Below are positions 46,178-56,822 of a stretch of DNA of 64,000 nucleotides, one piece after another. The notes beneath the pieces were generated by a model that did no database searches, was not told the DNA's origin, and saw only the letters and a list, made by a program, of their open reading frames with translations. The stretch is from NCBI RefSeq assembly GCF_031755915.1, contig NC_083389.1, positions 15,679,001 through 15,743,000 of the forward strand, in the 5' to 3' direction. The translations under genes and the position numbers were made by a program. Positions within the stretch are counted from its first letter, which is position 1. Each line of letters opens with the position of its first letter. The stretch is from Ziziphus jujuba. Lineage: Eukaryota > Streptophyta > Magnoliopsida > Rosales > Rhamnaceae.

Positions 46178-48754
46178 CTAACGAACATTCTTTCTAAATT
46201 AATATTATTTATTATTCTATTTTAATTTATTTATTTATTTTTTTTATAAAACAAAAACTTTTTTTTTAATTTTTTAATTTTTGATATTTTTAAAATGTTT
46301 CTTATCCGTTTTGTCTAAATGCTTAAAACATCTTATGATATATTATAGATGTATTCTTCCACAATATATTATTAGATATTCAACATTTAAATTATTCTAA
46401 AGCTTATCCTTTAAAAGAATGGGATTATATTTATATATATTACTTGTTATGTAAAATTTAAGACGTTGGAATTTATGTTATCAATTTTCAATTTGTTGTA
46501 TTAGTCTTTGATTCAAATGCTTGTATTAGATTTTGTGATTCTTCTTTGGAAGCACAAGCACTCCCTGCTGATATAGGTGATGTAATAATCAATATTGATA
46601 TAATAGATAGTTGCTTCGTGTTGTAATCCCCGTTTCTGCGGATTCTTGCGCTTAAATTCAGTTGTTATTCATTCAAAAAAAAAAAAAAATCAATTTGTAA
46701 TATATTTTTTTAACAACTGTGGTTAACGGTTCCACCATACTTAACTAATATTAAAATGAAATTAGATCTAATATATTGAAAATTAAATCTCTTAATTTTT
46801 TATTTTTTTTGCAATATAGATCCTATAGTTTTATATAATTTTATTTTAGTATTTCTAATTTAGATCTCACATTAATCGTAAAAAAATCTAATTGGATAAA
46901 AAATACAATAAATCAAAATTTAAAATTTTAAATTGTAACATTTTTAATTTTATGATCCAAAATGCAAAGGATACTTAATTGCAATTAACCTTTTTTTACT
47001 ATTAGTAATTATTAACCCTTTTTACTATTAGTAATTACTATAAGCTAATTATTTTACCAATAAATAAAAAATAAAAAAATACTAACAGTTTCAGTCACTA
47101 TTTTTAGAGATTACAATTCACACCTTTTGCGTTTCAATTTTCATTAAATTCAATCCCAGCAACAATAGCCAACTGTCTAGTCAAAAAGAAAAAAAAGCTA
47201 AATGTATAAAAATTTGTCATTCTTATTTAATTAAACGGCTTGCTTAATATCATTACCCCAAAAAAAAAAAAAACGCTTAATAAAAATTTAAACAAGAGAA
47301 TATTCGATAAATTTAATAAAAAAATTTGGCAAATTTATATTTATACCAGATGATTTTTATTATTATGAAATAAGGGACAAATGTATCATTTCGGAATTAC
47401 ATCATTGATCTGTTAACACTTAAAATACTGTTTTTGACACATATGTGGTTAAATTGAAATAAGAATTAACATTCAAGGAGACTAAACTAAAAAAGCATTC
47501 CACAAAATAATAATAATAAAACAAAAAATTTTGAATTGGTTATCTTGAAATTTAGTATTATGAGACTCATATATGCTAGACATTCATATGGTCTACATAA
47601 GTTATTAAAATGGTTGTGTTAATTAGCCAAAAATAATAATAACAGCAACAATATAGATTGTTTTTTCTTTTTTATTACCAAAAATAAACAAACCTTGTGC
47701 TTCTTTTCGGCTTAACTTAACATATAGGTTGTGTTGATGTGGATATAAAAGAGCCTTACAATTTTTTTTTTTTTTTGGTAAAATAAAAGAGCCTTACATT
47801 GCCATAAAAGCTTTCTGCGAACTACATGAGTAGTTATATCATAAGCTTTTTAGAAAACCAAAAAAATAAAAAATAAAAAATTTCACTTACACTTTTTATT
47901 TATGTATTTTTAATGAAATTTGCTTAGACGCTTTTAATGTTATATAATTACTGTTATTTTTTTTTTTATTTTTTTTTTTTTGGGTTGTTGTAAAGAAGAC
48001 AATTTAGTTGTTACTTGTTAGGATAATAAGAATAAAACCATGCTCCAGCTTTCAATAATTAAATTTTTTGAAAAAGATGGTAATTCAAAATAGCATTAAA
48101 ACAAAAATGATCTAAAAAATAAGATTCCATCCACTACATTATATTTATATACCAAAAAACTCAATGAGGCAAAAATCCACATTCCATATAAGAGTTTGTA
48201 TTTCCTTCTTTTTCAGGTTAATTTATCCTTTTATTAGGTGTTAAATAATATAGAAATATAGGCAACAATGATCTGTTTGGCAATCAAAACCTAACTAAAT
48301 AAATTATAGTAATTGAACATTGAACCATGAAAACAAAGAAATCAGAATGATTTATTGCAGTATCATTTAAAAAAAAAAAAAAAGATATCAAAATACTTTG
48401 ATTTGAATACCAAAATTGAACTAAAATACTCAACAATATTATCAAATTAACATTTACGAAAATTAAAAAGTTAAAAAAAAGAAAAAAAAAAAAAGAGGAA
48501 GATAAAGAAGAAAAAGAACAGATCGCAAAAAGGACAGAGCAGATATCAAAAATTGAATCCAAAGAATACCAAAAATAAATAAATAAATAAAATCTGTGAA
48601 ATGTATAAACATATAATACCTTACCCAAAATTTAGTAGTTATAAGAAAAACAAGAACAAATTAATGCATCGCACAAAAATCCAGAAAAAAAAATAAATAA
48701 ATAAAGAAAGAGTGAAGAAATTTACAGGAATTGAATTATTTTTTGTTTGTTTTT
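46178..48754. other. AT-rich intergenic sequence upstream of HOZ
   Basis: No gene. It contains the HOZ promoter side, poly(A)/poly(T) runs and the micro-insertion at 47,761. The minus-strand frame at 48284-48628 is a poly(T) artefact. Confidence 0.6.
47745..47798 (-). mobile_element. 22 bp poly(T) micro-insertion with exact 16 bp target-site duplication
   Basis: ATAAAAGAGCCTTACA at 47745-47760 is repeated exactly at 47783-47798. The 22 bp between are A, 15 T and GGTAA, which on the minus strand is TTACC followed by poly(A). The duplication length is typical of LINE-type target-primed reverse transcription. The insert is almost nothing but tail. Confidence 0.75.
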
Positions 48755-49014
48755 TTAATCGGAGTGGGAGCGGGCGGTGTTGATAGAGAGATCGGAATCA
48801 TCATCGTCATCGGCATCGGCATCGGAGGAAGAAAGAAAAGAAGTAGGGAAACAGAAGAAAAGGGAGGAGAGAGAAAGAGCGAGACGACGGAAAGGGAAGC
48901 AGAAGATGAGGTGGAGGACTTGATGCGCACTCAACCTCTCTGGATTGCACGCTACGTACTGCCACAGATTTGCCGATACTGTGGCTACCCAAACCACCAC
49001 ACTGCTATTCAACA

Positions 49015-49018
<4 letters not shown>
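48755..49018 (-). CDS. Possible small membrane protein, 87 aa
   Basis: On the minus strand an ATG directly follows a 40 bp GA tract, a common plant leader feature. It opens MVLNSSVVVWVATVSANLWQ. The middle is hydrophobic with two possible membrane segments (around residues 5-22 and 32-62, including HQVLHLIFCF and LSLSSLFFCFPTSFL). An acidic tail follows, DADADDDDDSDLSINTARSH, and a stop after RSHSD. The split between hydrophobic core and acidic tail, and the lack of low-complexity codons in the first half, make it more gene-like than its antisense frames. I do not recognise the family. Two other minus-strand frames overlap it, and the plus-strand frame at 48731-49147 runs through the CT repeat. 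Transcription should settle it. Confidence 0.4.

Positions 49019-49059
<41 letters not shown>
49019..49059. repeat. (CT)n microsatellite
   Basis: About 20 CT units. On the minus strand this is a GA tract directly before the start codon of the possible 87-residue protein. Confidence 0.95.
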
Positions 49060-49062
<3 letters not shown>

Positions 49063-49468
49063 TTGTGTTTCTCTTCCTCTCTGCCTTTATTGCTATTTGC
49101 CCTGTGCCTTTGCCGCGTTCCCTCGTTTCGGATCCAGATCCAAGTAGTTGACCGATCCACCTGGCAACCCGATCTAGACGTCGCCATTCAACTTTTTTTA
49201 ACGGTTGTTAACAGTACCATTGAACTTTTTTGATATTAAAATGGAATATTGGTCCAATCTTTTGCCATCTAAATTATTCAGTTTTGTAAACTTGCATTTA
49301 AGTGTGTCTCTCTTTTAAACCCCACTTTAATTTTGTTTGCCAAAATTTATGATTAGACCCAAAAAATAATAAAATATGAAAATTTGAGGTTTCAATTACG
49401 ATATTTTAAACTTATAAAATCCAAAGTGCAATTTTATCAAAGTAAAGTGAGTCAAGTTGCAATTAAAC

Positions 49469-49503
<35 letters not shown>

Positions 49504-50203
49504 TTTAATCATTTTAAAATTGTAACAAATAGGAATAATTTAATTAAACCAAATTAACTTAAGCACATAAAATTGTATTAAAATGAGGTCAATCAAAAAG
49601 CTGTGGATTGTATAACCTCGGGGTTTGTGGATAATCCATGTTTAAGCCCATTGATTACACCTTAGCATGTTTAAATGTGTGGACTTTAGAAACCCAAAAA
49701 CATGGCTAGCATTTTATGGTTTAAAATACATTATCAGCCTTTTATTGTTAATAACAATAAAAAATAAAGAAATAAAACTACATTACATTGAGCACATATG
49801 ATGACATTACAATATTCTGAGAACTGCATTCCAATTTTAATGCAAGTTATACATAAAATCAATCTCCATTCTATAAATTAATGATGAAAACAAAAAAGTT
49901 TCAATAGAAATCTAAAAATGGTAAATTAACCAATACAAAAAAGTATTGAAAATTTGATAAAGTTACTCTATATCTTACTAGTCCAGAAGATAAAAAATAC
50001 ATTAATAAAAATCCTCGTATACACTCACTTTCTGACAATTTAGACTTAATAGCCATTAATAACTTATCCATACAAAAAGAATATCAGGTGGTACTAAAGG
50101 GCATTGTGCACCCACCAACAGTGTCTTAAATAAGTTCCTCTAATTAGATAGTGAATGATTAGCAGAGACCAGGGAGCAAAAGTTGAAGAATAACGGAAGA
50201 CTA
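49060..50203. other. Intergenic between the small ORF and APK3
   Basis: AT-rich; TA tract at 49,472-49,499. The end nearest APK3 should be its 3' UTR. No gene seen. Confidence 0.55.
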
Positions 50204-53200
50204 CTAGCATTGAAGGTATCCTTGGTCCTCCAAGTAAGAAACCACTTGGCCAGCCATGGCTGATGGGGTGGGGCAAACTCCATTTTCCTGTTGTAATTTT
50301 ATCTTTAAAAAAAAAAAAAAAGAAAAAGAAAAAAGAGGTAAATCATTCAGTTGAAATTGCTTAAGAAGAATCGAAAATAGCATTGCAGAAGACAAAATGG
50401 TGACAGATTGATGTCGAGGAATTTTATAATGTTCAATAACATGTATCTATATAAAAATACTCATTTGCAAAAGAAAATATACATATACCTCACAGTTCAA
50501 TGGAGGCTCGTAAGGGTCATCAATCCCAGTAAATCCTGCAACAAAACAGAGTTAATTAAATTGGAAGAAACAAAAATGGATGATATGAATGAGTCAGCAT
50601 GGAATAACTTGAGCACCAGGGAAGTTACATCCATTTCATTTAAAACTAGAAAGTCAGTAAATTTAAACTAATAAGTTAGTTATCTTTAATTAAAATCATA
50701 CCATATTTTGAACTCAGGTAAAAATGTTAAATACAAAGATATATGCAATTCCAGAATGTCTAGAACAAAAAGACTGGTAACCTTGGGGGCACAAAGATTC
50801 AAAAATGGCAAGATCAAAAGACAGGGACAAGGATCGTTAAATCAGAAAACAAGAGCAAAACAGTTCATGGACTTTTGCACAATGTAGGTGGTTAATTTTC
50901 TTTCAATAGTGGAGTGTAAATATGATTAATTACTTCCAATTCTACTGCTTTAATTACTTCCAATTCTAATGCTCAACCAAATGAGGTGCTAGACATAAAC
51001 AGCACATCCATCAGCAGAACCACTGTAACGTAGATTGATAACTCTATATAAAATTATTAAGTGCTTGTTTTGTAGCGTCTTGGTTTTTGGTTTTTTCTAT
51101 CTATTTGTGTGTAATTTGCTTACTTCAAATGTTAGTGTGTTTAAGACTTGGTTAGGAATCTCAATTAACAACAAACTTTAGGGAGAATAAAAAACAAAAA
51201 CACCAAAACACAAACAGCTGGAAATGGTTTTCAATTTGATGTTTATGTTTTATGTTTTTTCTTCCCTTCATTGTTATTTGAGATGCCTAACATACTCTAA
51301 CTACCACTAACACTAACAAACATTTGAAGTAAGCAAATTGAACAAAATTAGCTAGAAAAAACCAACAAACAATGCATTACCAAACAACGCCCAAGTAAAA
51401 TGCAATCATGTTAGATGCTGCTTTTAAGTAACAAAGTCATTATAAGTTGTTCATTCAAGGTGCCAAAGTAAAGTCCACTCTAAGCTTCCAGGAATACACC
51501 TTGGGCGTATTTTAAGTATATTTCACCCTCAAACCCCAGAACACAAGAAGCTAATAATGAATCAAAATAGGAAGAAGCAGCATCTAATAAAAAACAGAAG
51601 TCTCATATCCTTTGTCAACCTTAGAATTGAATTTCTTTCACTTAAATTTGTATATAATTCTTATTTTGGTGTTACTATACTCTATACCCACATATACAGG
51701 GGTTGTGGAAATAAAGGAGCAGATAAATCCACTTCAGCAAACAAAAGCTATAGAAAAGGTATGTTCCCAAAAGTATACCTTTAATCTTTCCTGCACGTGC
51801 AAGCTTGTAAAGGCCTTTTGCATCTCTTGACTCGCACAATTCCAAAGGCATGTTCATGAAAACCTGTACACAAAGGTACAGGATTACATGTTTTCGAAAA
51901 AAAAAAAAAAAAAAAAAGGGTACAGGATTTCATATTCAAAACCTGTAGATAGACAAACCAAGAAAATTACATATGTAAGATTTATATTAAGGAGCCTTGC
52001 CTCAATAAAATTTGAATCTGGCAACATTGCCCGGCAAGCATCCCGATCTTTCCTATAGGGAGATATCAGACTGGCAATACAGATCAGACCAGAATCTGCG
52101 AAAAGTTTTGCTACCTCACCTACAAAAATATATTGTCAACTAATTACAGCGTATAAGTAGATTTCATACTTCAGAAAGTTGAACACCAACACCAGCATTC
52201 TAACGATGAAATATAGCTTTGACATACATTTGTTTATGCCTTGTCAGAGTGATTTGCAGGAAAAGCTTGAATTGAAACTTAACAATCTCCATATTCTTTA
52301 AGAAATCCATTGAAAGAAACATACCAACTCTACGTATATTTTCAGTCCGGTCTTCAGGTTTGAAACCAAGATCCTTGTTTAGTCCATGCCGAAGATTATC
52401 TCCATCAAGAACATATGAAAGCTTTCCCTTAGAGTGCAGTTCTCTACTTACTGTGCATGCAAGGGTGCTTTTCCCTGTAAATTTTTTCCAGAGTTTAGCA
52501 TGATATATCATAAAAATTACCACAAAATACAGAGAAATTCAGTAAGGCATAAATATACCCCATTCACTTGAAAACTTTTGGCTGTGAAAGTTCAAGATTT
52601 GTGACAAACAATAAGTTACATGATAGTTCATTGCAGGAAATCATCTTGAGAGTAACGGGTACAATCAATATCAACAAGTTAGCATATGCAAGACATAAGA
52701 CACAATCGATTGCAAATAACTAGACATCCATGACATATCTGGCCTGAGAATTAGAGCATATTTAGTAGCATTCAGATAAAAAACCAGATCAACTAAATAA
52801 CTAAAATTCAACTTTTATGAGGTGTAAAGGCAGATAAGCTCATACAACACTTGAAACGTATGAACATACAAGAGCTATGCAACAATCTCATCTTTTTGGG
52901 ACATACAGGGAATCCAAACTTTGAAAGAGTGGAGAAAGTGAGAGAGCAAAGCCAATGGCACCTTATCAGTTACCCAGTGATCATTTATACATAATACATG
53001 CCCACAACAATTGCCGCTAACCAGATGTTTCCTCATATAATCTTTTTTCATTTTTTGCATCATGGTTTTAATAATCTCCTTGCTCAGATTCAAAAACCAC
53101 AAAACCTTTTGTGCTTTCCGAAACAATTTAAAATCTAACTGGTTGCCCATAAAGCATACTTACTGGTCTGAAAATCGTTTGGAAATAGAAGATTGAATAA

Positions 53201-53718
53201 TATTTGCAATAAAATAATAAAGCCTTGGTTGTGTCATCACTAATGCTTATGGATGCAATCTTCACTTTTTTTGAAACTTGAAAGCAAATGATATATTTAT
53301 GAATAGTCTCTGCTTCACTAGCTGGTAATATATTGCACGTTCATGGAAGAACAATAGAACATACAATCTTAATTTTTTTCAAGATTAAAAATAAAAATAA
53401 AAAAATAAAAAAAATAAAAAGAAGAAAAAGAAGAGTCCACTAGAATAACGGAGGTGAGACCTCTGTTTGAGATATTTTAGTCATCAGCCACTTAGAGATT
53501 AAGAATGCAATATTGCCAAATATTGTAAAGGAGTAAAGAATAAATAAATTAAACACATATGCATAAGTAATGAATTATCATCTAAAAAATGTACCTGATC
53601 CGCTGAGACCCGTAATCCATACAACACATCCTTTTTGGTTAAGTAGTTTTTGCCTTTCAACCTTCCCAACAGGACATTCTTGCCAAAATATATTTGTTGA
53701 ATTGTTTAGAGAAGACAT
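50204..53718 (-). CDS. APK3: Adenylyl-sulfate (APS) kinase, cytosolic type, 207 aa
   Basis: Six coding exons, in coding order: 53595-53718, 52325-52474, 52002-52120, 51779-51863, 50489-50535 and 50204-50302, giving 207 residues. APS kinase phosphorylates APS to PAPS, the sulfate donor for sulfotransferases. The P-loop GLSGSGKS is at residues 37-44 and [15 protein letters not shown] starts at about residue 65. [18 protein letters not shown] marks the APS/PAPS lid region, [20 protein letters not shown] follows, and the end is [13 protein letters not shown]. The protein starts [20 protein letters not shown] with no transit peptide, matching the cytosolic isoform APK3 and not the plastid ones. 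The intron after 52002 has a GC donor (GAG|GCAAGG); the others are GT-AG. A spliced 5' leader is inferred upstream. The MITE and a poly(A) micro-insertion lie in its introns. Confidence 0.97.
51061..51392. mobile_element. MITE with about 100 bp imperfect inverted arms, in an APK3 intron
   Basis: The left arm runs from GTGCTTGTTTTGTAGCG through GGTTTTTTCTATCTATTTG and AATTTGCTTACTTCAAATG. The right arm is its inverse: CATTTGAAGTAAGCAAATT, then AGCTAGAAAAAACC, then CATTACCAAACAACGCCC. The arms enclose a short AT-rich centre with no coding frame. AAGT occurs at both outer edges, but a longer duplication is not clear. Arm length and ends resemble hAT-like MITEs; the superfamily is an inference. 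It sits in the 1.2 kb APK3 intron between exons 4 and 5. Confidence 0.8.
51875..51933 (+). mobile_element. Poly(A) micro-insertion with 15 bp duplication, in an APK3 intron
   Basis: GGTACAGGATTACAT at 51875-51889 recurs as GGTACAGGATTTCAT at 51919-51933 (one mismatch). The 29 bp between are GTTTTCG, then a run of about 21 A, then G. It begins 12 bp upstream of the splice acceptor of APK3 exon 4, reading on the minus strand, so it placed a T-rich tract just before that acceptor. Confidence 0.65.
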
Positions 53719-54610
53719 CAGATATTATTCTTCTCCTCCAATCTACCGTGAAATCACTAAAAACATTGAGGAGATAAGAATTAGGAAGTTCACTCACAGA
53801 ATACAAAAATTTAGATCAAAAATACATATATACTACTGCAAACCCATCTACAAGATGATAAGAAAAAAGAGGAAAAGGATTGAAAAATATTTTAAATAGG
53901 CAAAGAACCAAACACAAAAGTAAGTGTTTCTGTTCTGGACCAACTTTTGTTTATAGTACACCAGTAATTTCTAAAAATCCCATTTCGTATACAAAATTCT
54001 TCAAATGACAAAGAGCTGGAGAAAATGAAGAAAGTAATTAGAATTTTGGTGCATGCCATATGGTGAGAAATAGACATCGCTAAAAGCCTTCTGATTTTTT
54101 GTTCATTTAAAGGGTTCTTATTTCTAAGTCTAAAACCAGGGTAAATAGTTAACCAAGCTATAAAGAAAAGGACAGGTCTTAAACAGGATGGTTTCAGTTT
54201 TGTCATTCTCAGACTAACAAATTTTTACTTAATCCAATCAGGATGGTCTCTCTCTCTCTCTCTCTCTCTCTCTCCCCCTCTCTCTCTTTTTTATTTTCCT
54301 TATCCTGAAAGGTTGTTACACAAGTCCTCCATACAACAAAGAAACATCTTACTTAATCCAATCCCAGGGATGATAAGTTTTGCAAAACATAGCAATGGGA
54401 AAAGTTTTTGGCATTTCCTTGAATCTTCAAAATTACTATGCCATAGTTGCTTTTGAGATTCTTCTTCTAATGGAATCAATCTCTGTCACCATTAGCCTTT
54501 TTTGTTTATATTATCTACATCCAACACTGAAAAAGCAAGAAAAAAAAAAAAAAGGGGGGGGACAAAACTAGGGGGAAAAAAAACGAATATGAATATATAT
54601 ATATATATAT

Positions 54611-54734
54611 CCCCATTCCTTGACATCCCACAAAAATGCAACAATGAAAATTTCCATTTTGAACGATATGATCCCCATTCCTTGACATCCCACAAAAATG
54701 CAACAATGAAAATTTCCATTTTAAACGATATAAT
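54611..54734. repeat. Tandem duplication, unit 62 bp
   Basis: CCCCATTCCTTGACATCCCA, then CAAAAATGCAACAATGAAAA, then TTTCCATTTT and AACGATAT repeats at 62 bp spacing with about two differences. It begins beside a TA tract, in the inferred APK3 leader intron. Confidence 0.95.
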
Positions 54735-54908
54735 CATTGTACAAGAAATAACCCATTTAAACAGCAACCCAATGTATATCACTACCAGGTAGCATGATCT
54801 CAAAACCAACTTCACAAAACGATAAAAATAAAATAAATAAGCATACTTCCTCAGGCAATTGTAGAGTGGCATTGTAATAAGCCATGCAGACAAAAGCAAC
54901 CAACCAAC

Positions 54909-54909
<1 letters not shown>

Positions 54910-54943
<34 letters not shown>
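54910..54943. repeat. Long poly(A) tract
   Basis: About 34 consecutive A, preceded by CAACCAACC, in the inferred APK3 leader intron. No flanking direct repeat was seen. Confidence 0.9.
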
Positions 54944-54945
<2 letters not shown>

Positions 54946-55354
54946 AGAAAGAAATTAGGAGCTCACCAGGTGTTCGGTTATTTGGTAAATAGAGTGAGAG
55001 GAAAAGAGAAAGAGGTGGTGGGGTGGGGGGGTGAAGGGGGGTTTAAATGCAAGATGAAAAGGTAAATGAATGAGTAAAGAAGGAAGAAGTAGTCATGGGA
55101 ATGAGAAGGCAGTTTTCGTAGTTGGGGGCTGAATTCAAGGCAACTCTTGTGGAAATTGAGGTTTTCATTGAATGAATGTGTCTAGACGCAAAACTGAACC
55201 TCTTCCATTCAGTAATCTCCTCGACCTTTCCCTCCACTTCCCCATTTTCCAACTTCTCTCCACCTCAACTCATTTCCTTCGCCGTTTCCTTCCGCTTTCT
55301 CTCCCCTCCTCCTCCCTTTCAATTGTCTCACTCGGCTTCTTCCTCTACTCTCTT

Positions 55355-55398
55355 TGACGTGGCACCCATCGTGCCTCTGACTTTCTGACGTGGCACCC
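55355..55398. promoter_or_regulatory. Two TGACGTGGCACCC boxes upstream of APK3
   Basis: TGACGTGGCACCC occurs exactly at 55355-55367 and 55386-55398, 31 bp apart. ACGTGGC is a G-box/ABRE-like core, and TGACGTGG fits the element bound by ER-stress bZIP factors. Both lie just upstream of the inferred APK3 leader. Their role is inferred. Confidence 0.5.
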
Positions 55399-56822
55399 GA
55401 TCCTACTTTTTTTTAATTTATTATTTTTTAAAAATGTTATTTGTTAGTTGTTACCTGCCTAACAAAACGATCTTTTAATATTAAAATTTTAAAAGAATAA
55501 TTTCGATCGTCGAGCATTTTTTATTATGTTGTAAAACTATAAGTTCGAATCATAAAAATAACATGATTTAAAATAATTTATAATTAAAAAAATTAAAATT
55601 TTAGCATAAAAAATCAATGCATATTGTATGTATCCAATTATATTTATCATCTTAACATGAATTTTATTAATGTTCATTTTGAATTGTGACAAAAAAGTAT
55701 GATAATTTAAATTAAAAAACATTATTAAAACACATGAATTTTGCTACTAGATTATACTTTTATATTCGATTTAGAGTTTTACTAACCTTTGCTTCAAATT
55801 CATCTCTAGTGAATTCATTGTTGATATCACAATCTTTTTTAAATAATTGATATCACAATTATTAATTGGTTGCAAGAGATAAAAAAGAAGAAAAAAAATG
55901 TAAATACTCCTGGGGTTAATTGGCCTGAATAGAATTAGACCATTTTAAATATAGTCAAAATTTGATTTGATAAAACTTAAAATATACTGTTTAATTTTGT
56001 TTTTTAAATGAAAAAAAACACTAATGGAATCGCTTTATAAATAATGAATTCTATGGTGTTGGTGGAGATAAAATAGTATTTTTCTTTCTATCAAGAAGAG
56101 TCAAAATTTATGAAAATATTCTTCATAGAAAAGCTGTTATTTTCTAAACAAATATTAAATTCATAAAAAAAAGTAGTGGATTCATATTATTATTTTTTTA
56201 TTTTAAGGCCACATAGAAATTAAAAGAAAATAAAAATCGAAAAACTTTTATGCTTTTATAATTTCTTTGATTATTATTATTATTATTATTTTTTTCCATA
56301 TGAAGGAATATACCTTTTTTTTTAAAAAAAATATGGGAAATATATGCAAATAATTTAGTTCAAACTTCAAAGGACCACACAAATTTTAAGCACGTTTTGA
56401 AATCTTTTTGATTTGGAATTTTTATAAATACAATACTGCTCCTTTTGATTATTTGGTTCCACGTGTATATAATACAGAATCCATAACAGGAAGAGAAATT
56501 TAAAAAAAAAAAAAAAGTAAAAAAATTTAGAAATAAAAGTTCACTTCAAGACAAAAATAAGTGGGGGGAAATTTAGATAAAATTTTTACTTCTTATCTGT
56601 TGAGAAACTCCAGTAAATTTTTATAAGATATAGAATTCTGATCTCTGTTTGAATAATAAATTTATTTTAATTATTTTTTTTATGAAATTTAATTTATTAT
56701 TATTAAAAAAAATTCCAAACCATCGTCTTCCTAATATGACGGGTTGGGGCAAAATCTTAAAAATATCAGACACAGACACACACACACACATAAAAAGATG
56801 TGCTAAGGGGATGAATACGTGA
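55399..56822. other. AT-rich intergenic sequence between APK3 and the J-domain gene
   Basis: The two genes are divergent, so both promoters lie here. The plus-strand frame at 55172-55357 is pyrimidine-rich and probably only the complement of the APK3 leader. A CA tract lies at about 56,768-56,789 just upstream of the J-domain start. Confidence 0.55.

Larger units (their letters stand above)
53719..54967 (-). other. APK3 5' leader: short leader piece and probable leader intron
   Basis: On the minus strand GAACACCTG|GTGAGC at 54967/54966 is a strong donor, and TTTTTAG|TGATTT at 53757/53756 an acceptor 38 bp before the ATG. The 1.2 kb intron holds a CT tract at 54,246-54,289, a 62 bp tandem duplication and a poly(A) run near 54,910-54,943. 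The first leader exon would start around 55,250-55,340. Confidence 0.6.

Noticed and set aside
48731..49147. 138-codon plus-strand open frame
   Set aside because: Half of it is the CT microsatellite read as Leu-Ser and the rest is antisense to a better minus-strand frame.
54502..54911. Overlapping frames on both strands near 54.5-54.9 kb
   Set aside because: They read through a TA tract, homopolymers and the 62 bp tandem duplication in a leader intron.
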